This document shows positions 35,621 to 44,983 of a stretch of DNA of 64,000 bases, one piece after another (position 1 is the first letter of the stretch; each line of letters begins with the position of its first letter). The stretch comes from Aequorivita viscosa (GTDB lineage: Bacteria > Bacteroidota > Bacteroidia > Flavobacteriales > Flavobacteriaceae). The stretch covers positions 1-64,000 of the forward strand of contig NZ_FNNS01000021.1 of NCBI RefSeq assembly GCF_900106795.1. Direction: 5' to 3'. The notes beneath the pieces were generated by a model that worked only from the letters and a program-made list of their open reading frames with translations, searched no databases and was not told where the DNA came from. Made by a program: the position numbers and the translations under genes.

Positions 35621-37393
35621 TTAATCTACAATCTCCATTTTTTTCAATAGAAAAGAGGCATTCATATTTTGACAGATTCCGGGTTTGAAGGTGTAATCGA
35701 AAAAGAGTTCGTCGTTTTCAATACGTGCATCAAAGAAATAGTTTTTTACTTCTCGTAATTCTTCAGCAGCAACACAAAGACTTAAATCGTGGGTGGCAAT
35801 AATTCCTGTAGAATTACTGGCAACAAGTTTTTCAACAAATTTTCGGGAACCGATGGCTTTGTCTGTGCTATTTGTTCCTTTTAAAATTTCGTCCAGAATA
35901 ATAAAATAGCGATCGGTTTTTATTTCGTCAACGATGAATTTTAAACGTTTCAACTCACTAAAAAAATACGATTCATCATCGGTTAAACTATCTGTAGTCC
36001 GCATACTTGTAATGAGCTTTATCGGGTTGTATTCGGCTTTTCTGGCACAAACGGGCACGCCCATATTTCCCATTACAATTTGAAGCGAAACGGTTCTTAA
36101 AAACGTGCTTTTTCCAGCCATATTTGCACCGGTGATAATGAAAAATTCTTCTGAATTAATCAAAATATCGTTGCGAACCATAGTCGATTCGTTCAGTAAA
36201 GGATGTCCTGCGCCTTTTACTTTTAACACGGGGATTCTATCGTTAATTTCTGGAAAAACATAGGTGGGATGATTAAATGCATAATTGCCCAAACTATTAT
36301 ATGCGTCAAAAAACGTAATAACGTCAAACCACATTGGCACACTTTCTTTATGAGCTAAAATCCAGTTTTCAATATTGTAGCTCTGCCGCAAATCGCGCAA
36401 CATAAATCCGTTTGCAACTACACCAATAAGCATGTTGCTTCGCTGGTCTAACGAATCTAAATGCTTGGCAAATTTCTTTAAAACAGACGAAGCTTTCGTA
36501 GACGAATTCACTATTTGTTTCTTCTTCTTAGAAAGTAATTCTGACGAAAAATCTTGTGTTTCTATTTCTAGAATAAGCTTATGAAATTGTTCGAATGTGC
36601 TTTGAATTTTTGAGGTGTGCGAAGAAAGTTCGTTTACTTTTTTAAGATAAATTCCTGATATTCCAATACCCAAAAAGAACCATCCCCCAATGGCATAACC
36701 CGAAATTAAATCGAGGTAGTATAAAACAAACAATCCAACCGAAATTATTGAAAATACAGGCGCAACAAACGTAATCCATTTTGGCACAAAGGTTTTATAG
36801 TCTTTTAACCAATCGGTAACTTCGGTTGTGGGAACTTCTGTTTTAACCAATGAAGCGATTGCTGAAAACTGTTGGCGCCATTTCGACATTTTGGACAATT
36901 CGCTTATGGCTTCTTGTTTTTTGGGAATATTATCAATGGAATTTTCGGTAAACAGATTTGCGAGAAAATCTGAACCACTGTCTAAAGCTGTTCTATTTAT
37001 ATATTGAAAAAAGGAGCCTTTCCCAAAAAGATCGATATCCTGACTGTAGTAATGGCGCGGGTCTGCATACTTTTCACCTGAAGGCAAATGGTGAAAAGCC
37101 CGAGCGAGGACTTCCAGTTCTACCTCGTTTTGCGCTATCATTGCTTTTTTCAAATCGCGCTGATATTGCAATTGGCTATGTTTTGTAACTAAAAAAATAA
37201 ACACTGCTATTGCAACAAGAACAATAGGAAGTATAATTTTTACATTGCCGAAGAAGAAATAAATCCCGAAACACGCCATTAAAAACACTAACAGTCGCAG
37301 GGTACTGGACATAGCGAGTTTTCGTTTTAAAGTTTGTAATTCTGCAGCGTGAATTTCTATCTGCTGTTTATAAAAATCTGAGGATTCGTTCAT
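35621..37393 (-). CDS. Membrane-anchored MutS-like ATPase
   Basis: A 590-residue protein with the MutS core and ATPase domains but no mismatch-recognition domain. It has TM segments at about 28-64 (LRLLVFLMACFGIYFFFG, ILPIVLVAIAVFIFLV) and about 211-250. The ATPase has Walker A GANMAGKSTFLRT with Lys428, a D-E Walker B ILDEILKGTNSTDKA and the switch histidine in ATHDLSLC. It is the first gene of a five-gene colinear run ending with two photolyases. A role in DNA repair is plausible, but the membrane anchor is odd for MutS. Confidence 0.9.
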   Translation of the reverse strand: MNESSDFYKQQIEIHAAELQTLKRKLAMSSTLRLLVFLMACFGIYFFFGNVKIILPIVLVAIAVFIFLVTKHSQLQYQRDLKKAMIAQNEVELEVLARAFHHLPSGEKYADPRHYYSQDIDLFGKGSFFQYINRTALDSGSDFLANLFTENSIDNIPKKQEAISELSKMSKWRQQFSAIASLVKTEVPTTEVTDWLKDYKTFVPKWITFVAPVFSIISVGLFVLYYLDLISGYAIGGWFFLGIGISGIYLKKVNELSSHTSKIQSTFEQFHKLILEIETQDFSSELLSKKKKQIVNSSTKASSVLKKFAKHLDSLDQRSNMLIGVVANGFMLRDLRQSYNIENWILAHKESVPMWFDVITFFDAYNSLGNYAFNHPTYVFPEINDRIPVLKVKGAGHPLLNESTMVRNDILINSEEFFIITGANMAGKSTFLRTVSLQIVMGNMGVPVCARKAEYNPIKLITSMRTTDSLTDDESYFFSELKRLKFIVDEIKTDRYFIILDEILKGTNSTDKAIGSRKFVEKLVASNSTGIIATHDLSLCVAAEELREVKNYFFDARIENDELFFDYTFKPGICQNMNASFLLKKMEIVD

Positions 37394-37408
37394 TTATTAT
37401 TTTTTAGA

Positions 37409-37435
37409 CCTACAAGGTCTTTGAGACCTTGCAGG
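37409..37435. repeat. Palindrome of the AAGGT...ACCTT family
   Basis: CCTACAAGGTCT (37409-37420) pairs with AGACCTTGCAGG (37424-37435) with one mismatch. A second perfect one, TTCAAGGTTTT/AAAACCTTGAA, lies at 37501-37523. Confidence 0.7.
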
Positions 37436-37526
37436 GTTACCAATTCAAGAAGCCCTGCTAAAAAAGCTAGGAACTCCTTGTGGGAAGTATTAGTTCTTCC
37501 TTCAAGGTTTTCAAAACCTTGAAAGT

Positions 37527-37886
37527 TTACATTTTTTCAAGTGCTGCCTGAAGTTTTTTGGTAAGCCCTTTCACTACTAAATCATACGAATGGTCTATCA
37601 ATTCCAAAATTAAATCGGGTGGCAAATTTCCTTCTATTTCTACAGTATTCCAATGTTTTTTACTCATATGATATCCAGGCAATATACGTCCGTCGTATTC
37701 TTCACGAAGTTCTATAGCTCTTTCTGGATTGCATTTAAGGTTTGCGGTTGCAGGATGAGAATTTATTCCAGTTAGTGCAAATACCTTCCCCATTACTTTA
37801 AAAACCAATACTTTATCGTCAAAGGGGAATGATTCGGTAACTCCTTTTTTGGCAAGACAATAATTTCGGAATTCTTCAATATTCAT
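37527..37886 (-). CDS. MmcQ/YjbR family protein
   Basis: A 119-residue protein of the YjbR fold: MNIEEFRNYCLAKKGVTESFPFDDKVLVFKV at the start, then LKCNPERAIELREEY, GRILPGYHMSKKHWNTVEI. The family has a CyaY-like DNA-binding fold; a double-wing helix-turn-helix has been proposed, but the physiological role is unclear. Single gene. Confidence 0.88.
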   Translation of the reverse strand: MNIEEFRNYCLAKKGVTESFPFDDKVLVFKVMGKVFALTGINSHPATANLKCNPERAIELREEYDGRILPGYHMSKKHWNTVEIEGNLPPDLILELIDHSYDLVVKGLTKKLQAALEKM

Positions 37887-38099
37887 AACGTTGAATTTTT
37901 GAAACTTAAAAGAACCATTCTAGCTGCTCTTTTGCTTGTAAAATAACGGCCTAAATTACAATTAATTTTATCGATTAAGCCCAGAAAAGAGGTTAGTATG
38001 ATAATAGATTGTTATAGGGAAACGATATTGTTTTTAATTAAAACACATCTTTTTCAGGGTAAGCACAAGTGGGTTTAAAAATAATCGTGTATGTTTCAG

Positions 38100-38107
38100 T
38101 AAATTTG
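38100..38107 (+). promoter_or_regulatory. -7 promoter box of the TonB-like lipoprotein gene
   Basis: TAAATTTG matches TAnnTTTG, 28 bp before ATG 38135. Confidence 0.45.
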
Positions 38108-38134
38108 TACATTTCAAGTTGAATTTATTCTGAA

Positions 38135-38614
38135 ATGATATATCGTTTCTTTTTGGCTATTTTTCTTTTAACTGCAACTTCTTGTCAGTTTTTTGAAACC
38201 GAAAAAATTTCTTCCGAAACTATTTTAGAGGATGAAATGGAAGCTATTAATTGGAAAGATATAGATCAATATCCCACGTTTCCAAGTTGTGATAGCGCAT
38301 TAGACAAACCTGAGCAAAAGGAATGTTTTATTACCACAATTAGCACTCACCTTTATCAAGATATTAGTCAGAAAGACATGATTGCTGTTCGAGAAGTTTA
38401 TGATACAATTAAAGTGAGATTCGAGATTGGCAGTTCTGGTCGACTTTCAATCCTGGAAATTGAAATTGATTCATTACTCGAAAAAGAATTTCCCGATTTG
38501 GAAATGGTAATTATGAAAAGTATAGACTCGCTGCAACCCGTTGCCCCTGCTTACAAGCGTGGTATTCCAGTTAGAACTCAATTTACCCTTCCTGTAATAG
38601 TTCAAACCAACTAA
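38135..38614 (+). CDS. Lipoprotein with TonB-C-terminal-like domain
   Basis: A 159-residue lipoprotein (lipobox TSC, Cys about residue 16). The C-terminal 110 residues resemble the domain found at the end of Bacteroidota TonB-like and M56 proteins: a YPTFPSC segment, a second Cys 12-14 residues later in QKECF, then VRFEIGSSGRLSILEIEID and a final IPVRTQFTLPVIV strand. The same layout occurs in the M56 protein at 47625-48980 (VPTYPGC...RKCM...VQFKIDKTGNVTDV). It lacks a membrane-spanning TonB box region, so it is not a normal TonB. Function unknown. Confidence 0.65.
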   Translation: MIYRFFLAIFLLTATSCQFFETEKISSETILEDEMEAINWKDIDQYPTFPSCDSALDKPEQKECFITTISTHLYQDISQKDMIAVREVYDTIKVRFEIGSSGRLSILEIEIDSLLEKEFPDLEMVIMKSIDSLQPVAPAYKRGIPVRTQFTLPVIVQTN

Positions 38615-38681
38615 TTCCGGCAAAACGATATTACAGGAAAGATGTTTCGTGCATTAACCGACTCAATCTGAAAATCGGCAA

Positions 38682-39557
38682 TTACAACATAAACTTATAT
38701 CCTAAAGAAAAATCAAGAGGCGTTTCTTTGTTGGAATCCAAATTTAAAGCAACGAAATCGTGATATCCTAGCGTTATAAAGCCTTTTCCAACTCTAATAT
38801 CTGCTCCTACTCCAAATGAAAGAGGCGAACCAAAATTTGTTGCCGAATCATTTACAATATAAGCTCCATCGTCTGAAATTGATTCAATTTCGTTTTTAAC
38901 AAAGGTGAGCGACGCAAACTTTGCATTTACATACATTTCAAATCTTGAGGATTTTATAAACTTAAAACGATAATTTAAGTTTAGTTGCGAAGCAGAATAG
39001 TTAGTATCATCACTTTCAAATGTATGCCTAAAACCTAAAACAAAAGAGTGTCTTTTAAGTTTTACAGGATCTATCAATTCTAAATCTAGACCGGCTACAG
39101 CTTGTTTTGTGTTTTCTACGTTAATGGTATAAATACTATTTGTAACTCCACCATAAACACCAAGTCGAAGTTTTAAGTTAGGGTCGACTTTTGGATCGAC
39201 AAAATTAGTGTCTTTTATCGCGTTATATTCAACAAAAAAACGTTGAAGGCTAGGAAGGATTAAGTAAACTTTTTCGGTTGAAACGGGAGCGTCAGACGTG
39301 TGCTCTTCAAGCACTTCAATGTACTCGTGCTGATAGCGTTTATTCTTTTTTGTATCTTTTAATTCGGTTATATAATCGCCCTTTTTCAGAAAATAGCGGT
39401 AGTCTCTTTTACTGCCGTAGTAAAGCAGTTCTAATTCACCTTTAACCTCCGAATTTAAACTAAGAGACTCACCATTAACAACATACTGTTCCTGTGCTTT
39501 CAGCGACGGAAATACAAAAAAAATAAAGCAAATAATTGTGGGGATAATAGATTTCAT
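38682..39557 (-). CDS. Putative outer membrane beta-barrel protein
   Basis: A 291-residue exported protein with a signal peptide (about 1-21, SLKAQ). The first third looks like a small soluble region with LELLYYGSKRDYRYFLKKGDYI. The C-terminal 170 residues alternate hydrophobic and polar residues (GVGADIRVGKGFITLGYH) and end SLGYKFML, as in outer membrane barrels. No function recognised. Confidence 0.7.
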   Translation of the reverse strand: MKSIIPTIICFIFFVFPSLKAQEQYVVNGESLSLNSEVKGELELLYYGSKRDYRYFLKKGDYITELKDTKKNKRYQHEYIEVLEEHTSDAPVSTEKVYLILPSLQRFFVEYNAIKDTNFVDPKVDPNLKLRLGVYGGVTNSIYTINVENTKQAVAGLDLELIDPVKLKRHSFVLGFRHTFESDDTNYSASQLNLNYRFKFIKSSRFEMYVNAKFASLTFVKNEIESISDDGAYIVNDSATNFGSPLSFGVGADIRVGKGFITLGYHDFVALNLDSNKETPLDFSLGYKFML

Positions 39558-39628
39558 ATTGGGGATTTTAATGTACGGTTAAAGATAAATAATTATTTTA
39601 ATCGGCACATTTTTTTATTAACACAATT

Positions 39629-40765
39629 TTAATAATTCCTGTCCTTCCAAACATAACTTCCCTTAAAACTACCTAATACAATTCGTACCGTAATTACGGC
39701 ATAAACCAATGGCATCCATTGAAACTTAATTAATGAAATACGCCGATTAAAAAACATCCCAGCCTTTTTAATTACAGCAAAATCGGTAAGTGCTTTTAGG
39801 TAAAAGAGAATAACAAATTGCACCCAATATTCAGGTAAAAGAAAAAGTAAAACAGGAATTGTTAACAGTAAAACATTCATTAAAAAAACCAATACACCCA
39901 GAAATATGGAAAGTGGGTTTTTCTGCTTAGAAGTTTTTGAAGCCCAACGAATTCTTTGCGATATAGCATCCTTCCACGAAGCTTGAGGTTTTGTTAAAAC
40001 AATCCGTTGTCGCGATTTTAAAAAAGCAATTTTACCCTTGAAAGCTTTTTGCATTTTTTCCATCAAAAAAATATCATCACCGCTACTTATATGATCATTC
40101 CCCTTAAACCCATTTACTTTTTCAAAAGCGTTCTTCTGATAAGCCAAATTGGCGCCGTTGCAAAGAATGGGCCGTTGTAAACCAAAACTACCAATAGTTA
40201 CTGCTTGTAAACTCAAACCATCCAAAAATTGAAAGTTTTCCAAAAAGCTATTATCTGTTTTATACAAAACCGGGCCACAAACCATCACTGGCAAGCTTTC
40301 TTGCTGAGCTTTCAGCTTTTGAAAATATGCATCAAGACTAGATAACCAGTTTTCAGAAAGTTCGCAATCTGCATCGGTTGTAACTATCCATTGGTATTTT
40401 GCATTTTTTATTGCTTCGGTAATAGCATCTTTTTTAGGTGATTTTGAAATCAGTTTATTCTGAATTAACCGAATATTAAGTTCGCTTGTAGCCTTAGCTT
40501 TCATAATAATTTCGACCGAATTGTCCTCAGAAGCGTCATTGACAAAAATCACTTCGAATAATGTTGAAGGATACTTTAAATTGAAAATGCTTTTTAAAAG
40601 CGAAGGAAGGTTTTTCGATTCATTTCTAAACGGAATTACTATACTGAAACGAGTTTTTGACAGATTTTCTTCTGAATGAAACATCGGAACTTTATTGAAG
40701 CCATAAACCAAAATCATCATACAGATAAAGTACAGCCCAAAAAGTATCAAAAATAAAGTAATCAT
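39629..40765 (-). CDS. Family 2 glycosyltransferase with membrane helices
   Basis: A 378-residue GT2 protein. TM1 lies near 2-22, the GT-A domain at about 38-280 (FSIVIPFRNESKNLPSLLKS, VNDASEDNS, TTDADCELS, GDDIFLMEKM, QRIRWASKT), then three C-terminal TM helices. The DxD and QxxRW-type motifs fit a processive or membrane-bound transferase. Its ATG overlaps the stop of the UPF0104 gene as TAATG, so the two are translationally coupled, suggesting synthesis and handling of a lipid-linked glycan. Confidence 0.92.
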   Translation of the reverse strand: MITLFLILFGLYFICMMILVYGFNKVPMFHSEENLSKTRFSIVIPFRNESKNLPSLLKSIFNLKYPSTLFEVIFVNDASEDNSVEIIMKAKATSELNIRLIQNKLISKSPKKDAITEAIKNAKYQWIVTTDADCELSENWLSSLDAYFQKLKAQQESLPVMVCGPVLYKTDNSFLENFQFLDGLSLQAVTIGSFGLQRPILCNGANLAYQKNAFEKVNGFKGNDHISSGDDIFLMEKMQKAFKGKIAFLKSRQRIVLTKPQASWKDAISQRIRWASKTSKQKNPLSIFLGVLVFLMNVLLLTIPVLLFLLPEYWVQFVILFYLKALTDFAVIKKAGMFFNRRISLIKFQWMPLVYAVITVRIVLGSFKGSYVWKDRNY

Positions 40766-41715
40766 TAGCTGTTTGGTTTATAAGTAAGCACGTAAAAAGC
40801 TCCCAAAATTGAAGGTACTACGAAGTTGAAAATCCACATTGCCAGAACGGTTGATAACACAATTAAATCTGAAACACCTATATACGAAAACAACCAAACC
40901 GCAACTCCTCCACGAACTACAACATCAAAAATAAAAATTGTAGGCACTATGGAAATTAAAAAATACATCGAAAAAATCAGTGCCATTGCGGTTATAAATG
41001 AAGTTTCAGCACCAAAAAACAACAGCAGCCAGAAAAACATAAAGCTAAAAATAAGATACCGACTTACAGACATTACCACGACACTTATTTTTAAAGCATT
41101 AGGCAAATTCTGAAAAAACTTAAAGATGTTCGCGATTGAAAATCCTTTCAAAAACAATTCTTTATCCCTGAAATAATAAACAAAAACAACACTAAATATT
41201 CCCCCGATTACAACGAAGCATACAGCTCCAAAGGAATAAGACACTTTATAATTGAAAAGAAAGTATGACATTCCAACGATCCCAAACAATACAGTTGCGG
41301 CCAATTGCGCAGTGTTTGAGAAAAAATTGAGCAACAATATTTTTTTTCGATCTGATTTCTGAAAAAACAATGCTTTTGCGCCATATTCGCCTATTCTATT
41401 AGGTGTGGCCAAAGAAACGGTCAATGAAGCCAAACTCTGTTTTAAAGCAGTTTTAAAAGCTATTTTATGTACGGTAGAAGCTAGGGTTTTCCACTTTAGG
41501 GTTTCCAAAGCCCAATTAAGAGCTGCCAAAAAAAGAAAAACGAACAAGAAATAGCTCGCAGAAATTCCTTTAGCCCTGATTCCGTTGAGAAATTCTAAAA
41601 AGTTTAAATCTGGATTATTTTGCAACCTATAAAAAACATATCCGAAAGTAACTACGAGCACCAAAACTTTGGCGGGGGCAAGCAGATATTGTTTAGTTTT
41701 GTGAGGTGCAGCCAT
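40765..41715 (-). CDS. UPF0104/lysylphosphatidylglycerol synthase-like membrane protein
   Basis: A 316-residue polytopic protein of the flippase-like (AglD/MprF N-terminal) group. It has about eight helices and the conserved segments FKTALKQSLASLTVSLATPNRIGEYGAKA (around 84-112) and VVRGGVAVWLFSYIGVS. It lacks the MprF aminoacyl transferase domain, so a lipid or sugar flipping role is more likely than lipid aminoacylation. Coupled to the downstream glycosyltransferase by a one-base overlap. Confidence 0.85.
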   Translation of the reverse strand: MAAPHKTKQYLLAPAKVLVLVVTFGYVFYRLQNNPDLNFLEFLNGIRAKGISASYFLFVFLFLAALNWALETLKWKTLASTVHKIAFKTALKQSLASLTVSLATPNRIGEYGAKALFFQKSDRKKILLLNFFSNTAQLAATVLFGIVGMSYFLFNYKVSYSFGAVCFVVIGGIFSVVFVYYFRDKELFLKGFSIANIFKFFQNLPNALKISVVVMSVSRYLIFSFMFFWLLLFFGAETSFITAMALIFSMYFLISIVPTIFIFDVVVRGGVAVWLFSYIGVSDLIVLSTVLAMWIFNFVVPSILGAFYVLTYKPNS

Positions 41716-41818
41716 TGGGCTAAAATACGAACGAAATTGTTTGCCCCAACCTTAAAGGGAGCAAATTCAAGGAAAGAAAGAACTTCTCTTTTTTGGCTGG
41801 GGTAAAATTTTCAAATCA

Positions 41819-42376
41819 ATGAAATCAGAAAGAATTATTTTAGGAATTGACCCTGGGACAACCATAATGGGTTTTGGAATTATCAAAATTGTAAAAAAGC
41901 AGATGCAATTTATTCAGTTAAATGAACTTCAGCTTAAAAAATACGATGATCATTATTTAAAATTAAAACTCATTTTTGAGCGTACCATTGAACTAATAGA
42001 CACTCACAATCCTGATGAAATAGCCATTGAGGCACCCTTCTTTGGTAAAAATGTTCAATCCATGCTAAAACTCGGTCGAGCACAAGGCGTGGCAATGGCA
42101 GCGGGACTTTCACGTGAAATCCCTATTACCGAATACTCTCCAAAAAAGATAAAAATGGCAATTACCGGTAACGGAAACGCTAGTAAGGAACAGGTTGCTA
42201 AAATGCTGCAAAGCTTATTGAGTTTAAAGGAACTTCCTAAAAACTTAGATAGTACCGATGGGCTAGCTGCTGCAGTTTGTCACTTTTACAATTCAGGGAA
42301 AATTGAAACTGGTAAAAGCTATTCAGGTTGGGCCGCCTTTGTTAAACAAAATGAGGATAGGGTTAAAAAAAAGTAA
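41819..42376 (+). CDS. ruvC: Holliday junction resolvase RuvC
   Basis: A 185-residue RuvC, typical length. The catalytic acidic residues are visible: GIDPGTTIMGFG near residue 9, IAIEAPFFGKN near 70, and the last pair in DSTDGLAAAVCH near 140. It cleaves Holliday junctions made by RuvAB. It is transcribed divergently from the UPF0104 gene; ruvA and ruvB are not in the window. Confidence 0.95.
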   Translation: MKSERIILGIDPGTTIMGFGIIKIVKKQMQFIQLNELQLKKYDDHYLKLKLIFERTIELIDTHNPDEIAIEAPFFGKNVQSMLKLGRAQGVAMAAGLSREIPITEYSPKKIKMAITGNGNASKEQVAKMLQSLLSLKELPKNLDSTDGLAAAVCHFYNSGKIETGKSYSGWAAFVKQNEDRVKKK

Positions 42377-42474
42377 CAGTGTGCAGTTTCAGTTGGCAGT
42401 AGTAGTATTAAATGGGCCAAAGCAGTTATATTTTTAAATCCCTCTGTGCCCTTCGTGCCTTTGCGGTGAATATC

Positions 42475-43539
42475 TTAATTTCGATTAATCCAATCCTCCA
42501 CAATATCTCTTATTTCTTGGTTCTCTTGTAATCTAATTATTTGCAGATCTACTTGCCTCTTCAAATCACTTTCTAAAGGAAAAAGAAAACCATAATATTG
42601 AGGTTCAATTCGTTTTTTACTCAATACATAGTCATCTTTTTTATCAGTTTCAAAAATATATTGCAACGGAATTTCATCATAAATAACTGCATCCACTTTT
42701 TTGTCCATTAACTTTTCGTATGCTTCAGACACATCGTTTACAGGCACTGGGATACCTTCAGAATTTCGGATTTTATCAATAATTTTCTTATAATTTGGAA
42801 CTGCCACTTTTTTGTTTTGTAAATGATTAAGGCTCGTTATTGTTTTATCTTCACTTGAAGTTTGTGAAAAAGTAGTAGCTATTCCTGCAACAAAAGAGGT
42901 CGCTAAAATAAGCGAAATCACCATCCAGGATCCTATTACAAACCTACCCATGGGCGTACGGGGCGCATAATCACCATACCCTACCGTAGTCATTGTTACA
43001 ACCGCCAACCACACTCCCGAACCAATACCTTTGATAAATCCTTCGCCATAATCTTCTGGGTATTTTCGACCTTCAATGATCCAAAACAGAAAGCCAACAA
43101 TTGATAATATTATTAACAAACCCATAACAGCATACAGAAATGTTGTAGATAAAAAAGGTTTTATAACGCTCCAAAATGAAGTTTCTAAAACGGGTGCCAA
43201 AATTGCCAGCTCTGTATTGTAATAGGGTTGCGAAAAGTTAACCAATGCCGCTCTGGAAGAATTGATTGTTATGGGCCCAATAAGAATATCCAACTCGTGT
43301 TTATCTATGGCTTTTATTCCGCTTTCAACAGATGTAAACTCTATTAATTCATAGTTTTTATTAAGACCGAAAGCAATTTCCTTCCAAATGTCTATTACAA
43401 TTCCTTCTTCTTTTTCATCGTGAAATACAAAGGGTTCAGAACCCGCATAACCCACTTTAAGCTTCACACGAACATCTTGTCCAAATACCATTGAATTAAT
43501 CAATATTGTAAAGAAAAAGAACCAGAAATATTTTTTCAT
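42475..43539 (-). CDS. GluR0-like ligand-gated potassium channel
   Basis: A 354-residue protein with the layout of a prokaryotic ionotropic glutamate receptor. A signal peptide (1-21) precedes a first solute-binding lobe (about 24-115: VKLKVGYAGSEPFVF, DIWKEIAF). TM1 is at about 132-153, then a pore loop with the K+ filter TVGYGD at 185-190, and TM2 at about 200-222. The second binding lobe (about 230-350) includes KKVAVPNYKK, VDAVIYDEIPL and ILRLQENQEI-type helices. I chose ATG 43539; an in-frame TTG at 43548 is unlikely. It probably opens to K+ on binding an amino acid; the ligand is unknown. Confidence 0.92.
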   Translation of the reverse strand: MKKYFWFFFFTILINSMVFGQDVRVKLKVGYAGSEPFVFHDEKEEGIVIDIWKEIAFGLNKNYELIEFTSVESGIKAIDKHELDILIGPITINSSRAALVNFSQPYYNTELAILAPVLETSFWSVIKPFLSTTFLYAVMGLLIILSIVGFLFWIIEGRKYPEDYGEGFIKGIGSGVWLAVVTMTTVGYGDYAPRTPMGRFVIGSWMVISLILATSFVAGIATTFSQTSSEDKTITSLNHLQNKKVAVPNYKKIIDKIRNSEGIPVPVNDVSEAYEKLMDKKVDAVIYDEIPLQYIFETDKKDDYVLSKKRIEPQYYGFLFPLESDLKRQVDLQIIRLQENQEIRDIVEDWINRN

Positions 43540-43708
43540 ATAAAGCAAAATTTAGCTAAAACTTTAGTCTCCATTATTATCAGAAAGATAAGCTACATCG
43601 GTAAATTTATAGGTATTTTTGAACTTACAAAAGGAATTCGTTGATGGATTTAGGATGGATAATAGTGACTCTAGAAGCCGTTCAATGATACTTTCAATTT
43701 AAAATAAC

Positions 43709-44890
43709 ATGCATACATCTAAAAATAGATCGAACTCATTTGGAATCTATATCCACATTCCTTTTTGCAAACAAGCCTGCCATTATTGCGATTTTCATTT
43801 TTCTACTTCAATAAAGAAAAAAGCCGATTTAGTAAACGCTATTTGCGAAGAATTACGCCTTCGAAAAAATGAATTGACTGGCAAGGTGAAAACAATCTAT
43901 TTTGGAGGTGGTACGCCTAGCTTGTTGACTTCGGAAGAATTACAACAGATTATCACCGCTATTCAAACTAATTATACCATCTCCGAAAACGCTGAAATCA
44001 CCCTCGAAGCCAATCCAGATGATCTTATCGATGTCGGTCTGAGCGCAGTCGAAGACCTCAAACCAACAAAGTTAGCAATACTAAAAAAAGCTGGAATCAA
44101 CAGATTAAGCATCGGCATCCAATCCTTTTTCGAAGAAGATTTAAAATTGATGAACCGTGCTCATAATGCTTCCGAAGCTTTAAATTGTATTAAAGAAGCT
44201 AAAAAGCACTTTCAAAACATCAGCATCGATTTAATATACGGAATTCCGGGAATGACCAAGGAACGATGGAAAAAAAACCTCAAACTTGCTTTGGAATTGG
44301 ACGTGCCGCATTTATCCTGTTATGCGCTGACCGTTGAACCAAAAACAGCATTAAAGAAGTTTATTGACAAAGGAATTGTTCCACCAGTTGATGAAGAAGC
44401 AGCCAAACAGCATTATGAAATCCTCTTGGAGGTTACCGAAAAAGCTGGATATGATAATTATGAATTCTCCAATTTCGGGAAATCGGGTTTTGAATCCAGA
44501 AACAATACAGCTTATTGGGAAGGAAAGCCCTACTTGGGCATCGGTCCTTCCGCCCACGGTTATAATGGGAAAAGTAGAAGTTGGAATGTGGCGAACAATA
44601 CAAAATATATAAAAAGCATTGCCGCTGGCGAATTGCCTTTAGAAAGTGAAATCCTATCGAATGAAGATAAGTACAACGAATATATTATGACCGGCCTTCG
44701 AACGAAAAAAGGGGTTTCTCTTAATAAAATAGAAACAGAATTCGGAAAAGAATTTCTAGAATATTTAATGAAACAAGCTGCAAACCCGTTAAAAAACGAA
44801 CTTTTAATTCTCGAAGAAGAAAGCTTAAAAATCTCAAAAGAAGCGAAGTTTTTGGGCGATGGAATTGCGAGTGATTTGTTCAAGGTTTAG
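43709..44890 (+). CDS. hemW: Heme chaperone HemW (radical SAM)
   Basis: A 393-residue radical SAM protein. The Fe-S motif CxxxCxxC is C20, C24, C27 in IPFCKQACHYCDFHFS; the CDF that follows marks the HemW group rather than the true coproporphyrinogen dehydrogenase HemN. Other blocks are YFGGGTPSLL, TLEANPDD, RLSIGIQSF and NYEFSNFGKSG. It inserts heme into target proteins rather than making porphyrin. A palindromic terminator follows at 44902-44927. Confidence 0.93.
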   Translation: MHTSKNRSNSFGIYIHIPFCKQACHYCDFHFSTSIKKKADLVNAICEELRLRKNELTGKVKTIYFGGGTPSLLTSEELQQIITAIQTNYTISENAEITLEANPDDLIDVGLSAVEDLKPTKLAILKKAGINRLSIGIQSFFEEDLKLMNRAHNASEALNCIKEAKKHFQNISIDLIYGIPGMTKERWKKNLKLALELDVPHLSCYALTVEPKTALKKFIDKGIVPPVDEEAAKQHYEILLEVTEKAGYDNYEFSNFGKSGFESRNNTAYWEGKPYLGIGPSAHGYNGKSRSWNVANNTKYIKSIAAGELPLESEILSNEDKYNEYIMTGLRTKKGVSLNKIETEFGKEFLEYLMKQAANPLKNELLILEEESLKISKEAKFLGDGIASDLFKV

Positions 44891-44901
44891 TAGTATCGAG
44901 A

Positions 44902-44927
44902 CCCCGAAGGTTTAAAAACCTTTGGGG
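44902..44927 (+). terminator. Terminator-like palindrome after hemW
   Basis: CCCCGAAGGTTT and AAACCTTTGGGG pair with one mismatch. There is no clean T-run. It belongs to the AAGGTTT...AAACCTT palindrome family seen at several gene ends. Confidence 0.6.
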
Positions 44928-44983
44928 CCTCTTAGGGGGCTAAAGCTCAAAAATTGTATCTTTAAATTAAAAATTTTACACTT

